From the NCBI GenBank assembly GCA_003554345.1, contig PWGE01000211.1, forward strand, positions 1 to 7,465: a stretch of 7,465 nt of DNA. Reading direction: 5' to 3'. The position numbers and the translations under genes are program-made. Under the pieces are notes generated by a model that worked only from the letters and a program-made list of their open reading frames with translations, ran no database searches and was not told the DNA's origin. The DNA is from Candidatus Sumerlaeota bacterium. Lineage in GTDB: Bacteria; Sumerlaeota; T1SED10-198M. Below, in pieces: positions 5,571-7,465 of the stretch (within the stretch, counting starts at the first letter, position 1; the number at the start of each line of letters is the position of its first letter).

Positions 5571-5629
5571 CCGGGAGCGTCAATCTTCAGATTACGGTCC
5601 ACCTGAGGGGGATTGACCTCTATGCTCGG
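5571..5629. other. Imperfect long hairpin, possible structured RNA or mobile-element end
   Basis: Nested complementary segments: CC/GG and G-AGC/GCT-C at the base (5571-5578 with 5624-5629), TCAATC (5580-5585) with GATTGA (5611-5616), and TCAG (5587-5590) with CTGA (5603-5606) around a 12-base loop. An alternative pairing, GGTC (5597-5600) with GACC (5615-5618), competes with it. The island is more GC-rich than its surroundings and lies directly after repeat copy 1. No known RNA family was recognised, and there is no T-run to make it a terminator. Confidence 0.35.
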
Positions 5630-5886
5630 CTAAAAGCACAAATCATAACCTAAGCTTGATTTGAATTTGAAGCTTTATAACAGAAATAACGATGAAAAGA
5701 TGGTTAGAAACCTGGGAGAAAAGAGACGTACCACTACCTTAATTCCCGGATGCTGGTTCTTAGGTTTTTCTGAAATAAAAAATAATGATAAAACTTAAAT
5801 CTTCTGCCGAATGTTGTTGATAGGTCAATAGACAGCATGAGAAAGTCAGCATTTAAAAGTATGAACCGAGAAAATGACGAATTTTT

Positions 5887-5930
5887 CTGACACGGAACAT
5901 GGCAAGAGTATTTACAGCGGTATATTTCTC
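5887..5930 (+). repeat. 44-nt imperfect direct repeat, copy 2
   Basis: Second copy of the repeat at 5516-5559, 371 bases further on in the same orientation, differing at four bases. It lies at the 3' end of the doubtful minus-strand frame that follows the SIS gene, and inside a hydrophobic + strand frame starting at 5874. Confidence 0.8.
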
Positions 5931-6136
5931 GGTGTTCTTATCTCCATCCTTTTCATCTTGTTCAATATTCTGTCTTCCAGTTCCCTGCATTCTTTTTCTG
6001 GAGTATTTATCCTGCAATTATTGTCCATCGATGCAACATTTTCTGGGGCTGTTTCTCTCTTCTCTTTCCGGTAAGCTGTTTTATCCTGCTTTTTCTCTTC
6101 CCTCCTGGCCATGCTCAGTTTTTTGTAGGACCTCAC
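5912..6136 (-). CDS. Doubtful 74-aa highly charged frame downstream of the SIS gene
   Basis: The frame starts at GTG 6136, overlapping the SIS-gene stop as GTGA, a coupling pattern expected of a real operon member. The product is very rich in Lys, Arg and Glu (SMARREEKKQDKTAYRKEK, then ECRELEDRILNKMKRME), could form a coiled helix and has no known domain. Arginine is almost wholly AGG/AGA, unlike the neighbouring genes. There is no evident ribosome site, and the opposite strand is open too (5874-6074, hydrophobic), as expected for skewed noncoding DNA. Its last codons lie within repeat copy 2. I rate it more likely not a gene. Confidence 0.25.
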   Translation of the reverse strand: MRSYKKLSMARREEKKQDKTAYRKEKRETAPENVASMDNNCRINTPEKECRELEDRILNKMKRMEIRTPRNIPL

Positions 6137-6894
6137 ACCCCGGAAATACGGTCTTTATATGTTTCCAGGGCTTCATGGAGTCTTTCCCGTGCCGTCGTAT
6201 CGCCCGGAATATTATGTGATGGATGTATATAGAGTTTTTTCCCTTTTTCAACAAGTAATTCTGCTACAGTGGTAATGACCATCCAGACGCAGGTCACAAA
6301 GGCAATAGTAGAAACCGGGCCAACTTTATCAACATGTCCGGGCAAAGGCACTGATGCATCCTGCGCCGGGACACAGGTATCAACCGTCACATCTGCCAAT
6401 TCAAAGAGATTTTTTCCGCTGGAATGCCTGGTTTCGGTAGCCTTAAATTCAGCAGCAGAACCCATAGCAACAATCGGAATATTGAGCTTTTTTGCTTCGA
6501 GAGCAATATCAATATTAACATTGTTTATCCCCGAATGGGAAAATATCCACATGGTATCTCTTTCGTCAAAACGGTAGCTCTTCATGATTTCCCTGCCGTA
6601 TCCTTCAACACGTTCTAAAAATACAAATTGATTTACACCCATTTCTCCGACAATATGAGTAAAGAATGAAAGGGGGAGTTCAATCATGGGATGAAAACCA
6701 ACAAACCCCCCGATACGGGGATACATCTCTTCTACCGGCAGAGTGGCATGACCACATCCAAAAGTATGAACCCAGCGCTTTTGGGCAATGGATTCAGCCA
6801 TATACAAGGCTGCTTTCCTGATGTTGTCTAATTGGGTCTTTTCAATAGAACCCATAACTGATTGGGCATTTTCCAACCACATTTTTGCCAGCAT
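6133..6894 (-). CDS. SIS-domain sugar-phosphate protein, UPF0309-like
   Basis: A 253-aa cytoplasmic protein of the SIS fold that binds phosphorylated sugars. The N-terminal helix leads to a first phosphate-binding loop TFGCGHA (44-50) followed by VEEMYPRIGGF, then a second loop IFSHSGINN (117-125), VAMGS (142-146), TRHSSGKNLFELADVTVD (155-172) and a PVSTIAF segment (193-199). This order of motifs matches the UPF0309/sugar-isomerase-domain group, related to phosphoheptose isomerase and MurNAc-6-phosphate etherase; its reaction is not established. ATG 6894 has AAAGGAGA seven bases upstream. It follows the ROK gene by 18 bases in the same direction. Kinase plus SIS protein suggests catabolism or recycling of an amino sugar or similar, with the ROK protein phosphorylating the sugar and this one acting on the phosphate. 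Confidence 0.9.
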   Translation of the reverse strand: MLAKMWLENAQSVMGSIEKTQLDNIRKAALYMAESIAQKRWVHTFGCGHATLPVEEMYPRIGGFVGFHPMIELPLSFFTHIVGEMGVNQFVFLERVEGYGREIMKSYRFDERDTMWIFSHSGINNVNIDIALEAKKLNIPIVAMGSAAEFKATETRHSSGKNLFELADVTVDTCVPAQDASVPLPGHVDKVGPVSTIAFVTCVWMVITTVAELLVEKGKKLYIHPSHNIPGDTTARERLHEALETYKDRISGV

Positions 6895-6912
6895 AACACA
6901 TCTCCTTTTATA

Positions 6913-7464
6913 TTACATTTTTCTGAGAATAACTCGCTTGATTCCAAAAAGAACCCCCTCACTTCCCAGCAAAGAGATGGTAATATTCACCGTACCCTTT
7001 TGAGCAGGAGAAAGACGTTTATTCACCTCACATTTCAGAGAAGATAAAAACCGGGAGGCCGGACCGAACAATCCTCCGCCCAGCACAATAAGCTGTGGAT
7101 CCAGAATGCTTGTACAATCTGCAATTGCCCCAGACCAGTGTTCAATGACATTATCAAAAATTCTCTGGGCTGCTTTATCACCTTCCTCATATGCCTTAAA
7201 GATATCCCGTGCTGTAAGTTCATGTTCCGAAATATCGGCTAACTGTCCGCTATATTCCGGAAAACGGGCCAATATTTCCCGGGTTGTGTTAATTATGCCC
7301 GATCCGGAGGCATAATTTTCAAGATGGTTCACTGAACAAGGACTTTCATGAACCCTTCCTTTTATCGTAAGCCAGCCCATTGAACCTGAAAGACCACGAT
7401 GGCCGCCATAATATGTTCCATTTATAAATATCCCGGCCCCTATGCCGGTGCCAATAGCTATAAA
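6913..7464 (-). CDS. ROK-family sugar kinase or regulator, N-terminus outside window
   Basis: The frame runs open through the right edge; about 183 C-terminal residues are present. The Met at 7380 is internal. Upstream of it the frame continues through the ROK glycine motif AIGTGIGAGIFINGTYYGG. Later hallmarks are LENYASGSGI and, near the C-terminus, LDPQLIVLGGGLF. ROK proteins are cytoplasmic ATP-dependent hexose or N-acetylhexosamine kinases, or sugar-responsive repressors with an extra N-terminal DNA-binding domain; that part cannot be seen. The usual GEIGH sequence reads GSMGW, so the sugar-contacting Glu and zinc-binding His are absent. The CxCGxxGC zinc motif is reduced to one Cys in SPCSVNHLENYAS. 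Substrate choice may differ from standard glucokinase or NagK. The gene is followed by the SIS gene in one operon. Confidence 0.9.
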   Translation of the reverse strand, partial: FIAIGTGIGAGIFINGTYYGGHRGLSGSMGWLTIKGRVHESPCSVNHLENYASGSGIINTTREILARFPEYSGQLADISEHELTARDIFKAYEEGDKAAQRIFDNVIEHWSGAIADCTSILDPQLIVLGGGLFGPASRFLSSLKCEVNKRLSPAQKGTVNITISLLGSEGVLFGIKRVILRKM

Positions 7465-7465
7465 A

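Larger units (their letters stand above)
5140..5886. other. AT-rich intergenic region without a convincing gene
   Basis: The stretch separates the two minus-strand operons. It contains the short direct repeats at 5269-5305, the first copy of the 44-nt repeat (5516-5559), an imperfect hairpin (5571-5629) and an AAGCTT-12-AAGCTT dyad (5652-5675). Small frames, such as a 21-codon hydrophobic one on the minus strand (5448-5513) and a 36-codon one on the plus strand (5506-5616), lack ribosome sites. It may hold decayed coding or mobile-element sequence. Confidence 0.45.

Noticed and set aside
5374-5583. Minus-strand frame of 69 codons
   Set aside because: No ribosome site, no recognisable domain, low-complexity C-terminus, and it crosses the repeat and the hairpin; it looks like chance.
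5874-6074. Plus-strand frame of 66 codons with a hydrophobic segment
   Set aside because: No ribosome site; antisense to a purine-rich stretch, which automatically yields hydrophobic residues. Only the repeat segment DTEHGKSIYSG is noteworthy and is reported as such.
7035-7315. Other frames overlapping the ROK gene on both strands
   Set aside because: Shadows of the ROK coding frame, which has clear family motifs.
1-7465. CRISPR array, tRNA, rRNA or intact insertion sequence
   Set aside because: No regularly spaced repeats, no cloverleaf or rRNA stretches, and no transposase or integrase frame were seen.

Overview
The window looks like a moderately AT-rich, probably anaerobic Gram-negative bacterium. 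The clues are a type II-secretion-style pseudopilin of a kind seen in many uncultured phyla, a FeoB-associated-type Cys-rich mini-protein, a ferritin-like protein and ROK/SIS sugar genes. I cannot assign a phylum from the sequence.

Layout. Bases 2-115 are the 3' end of a + strand ferritin-like (bacterioferritin-type) gene, followed by a strong intrinsic terminator (141-173). A pyrimidine-rich convergent spacer with no visible gene runs to 574. From 5060 down to 575 there is one tightly packed minus-strand cluster of seven genes: (i) an unrecognised small protein with an apparent +1/-1 frameshift, (ii) a 43-aa Cys-rich membrane protein resembling FeoB-associated proteins, (iii) a pseudopilin, (iv-vi) the substrate-binding protein, permease and ATPase of an SsuABC/TauABC (NitT/TauT)-type ABC importer, and (vii) a class I SAM methyltransferase. 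Gene junctions are mostly overlaps or gaps under 25 bases, so this is very probably one transcript. Its only visible promoter (TTGACA-16-TAAAAT, 5112-5139) is followed immediately by a perfect 18-base palindrome, TGTTAGGCTTGCCTAACA (5086-5103), which looks like an iron box for a DtxR/IdeR-family repressor.

From 5140 to about 5911 is an AT-rich stretch with no convincing gene. It holds a 44-nt imperfect direct repeat (copies at 5516 and 5887), an imperfect long hairpin (5571-5629) and short direct repeats. From 6133 to the right edge is a second minus-strand operon: a ROK-family sugar kinase/regulator (5' part outside the window, with the usual ExGH and zinc-Cys motifs degenerate) followed after 18 bases by a UPF0309-type SIS-domain sugar-phosphate protein. 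A small, doubtful, highly charged reading frame may follow it.

The most interesting reading is that the pseudopilin, ABC importer and methyltransferase sit under metal-responsive (probably iron) control beside a Feo-type accessory protein and a ferritin-like gene. This would be an undescribed metal-stress uptake/modification operon. That interpretation is an inference; the palindrome, the promoter, the packing and the small Cys-rich gene are visible directly.
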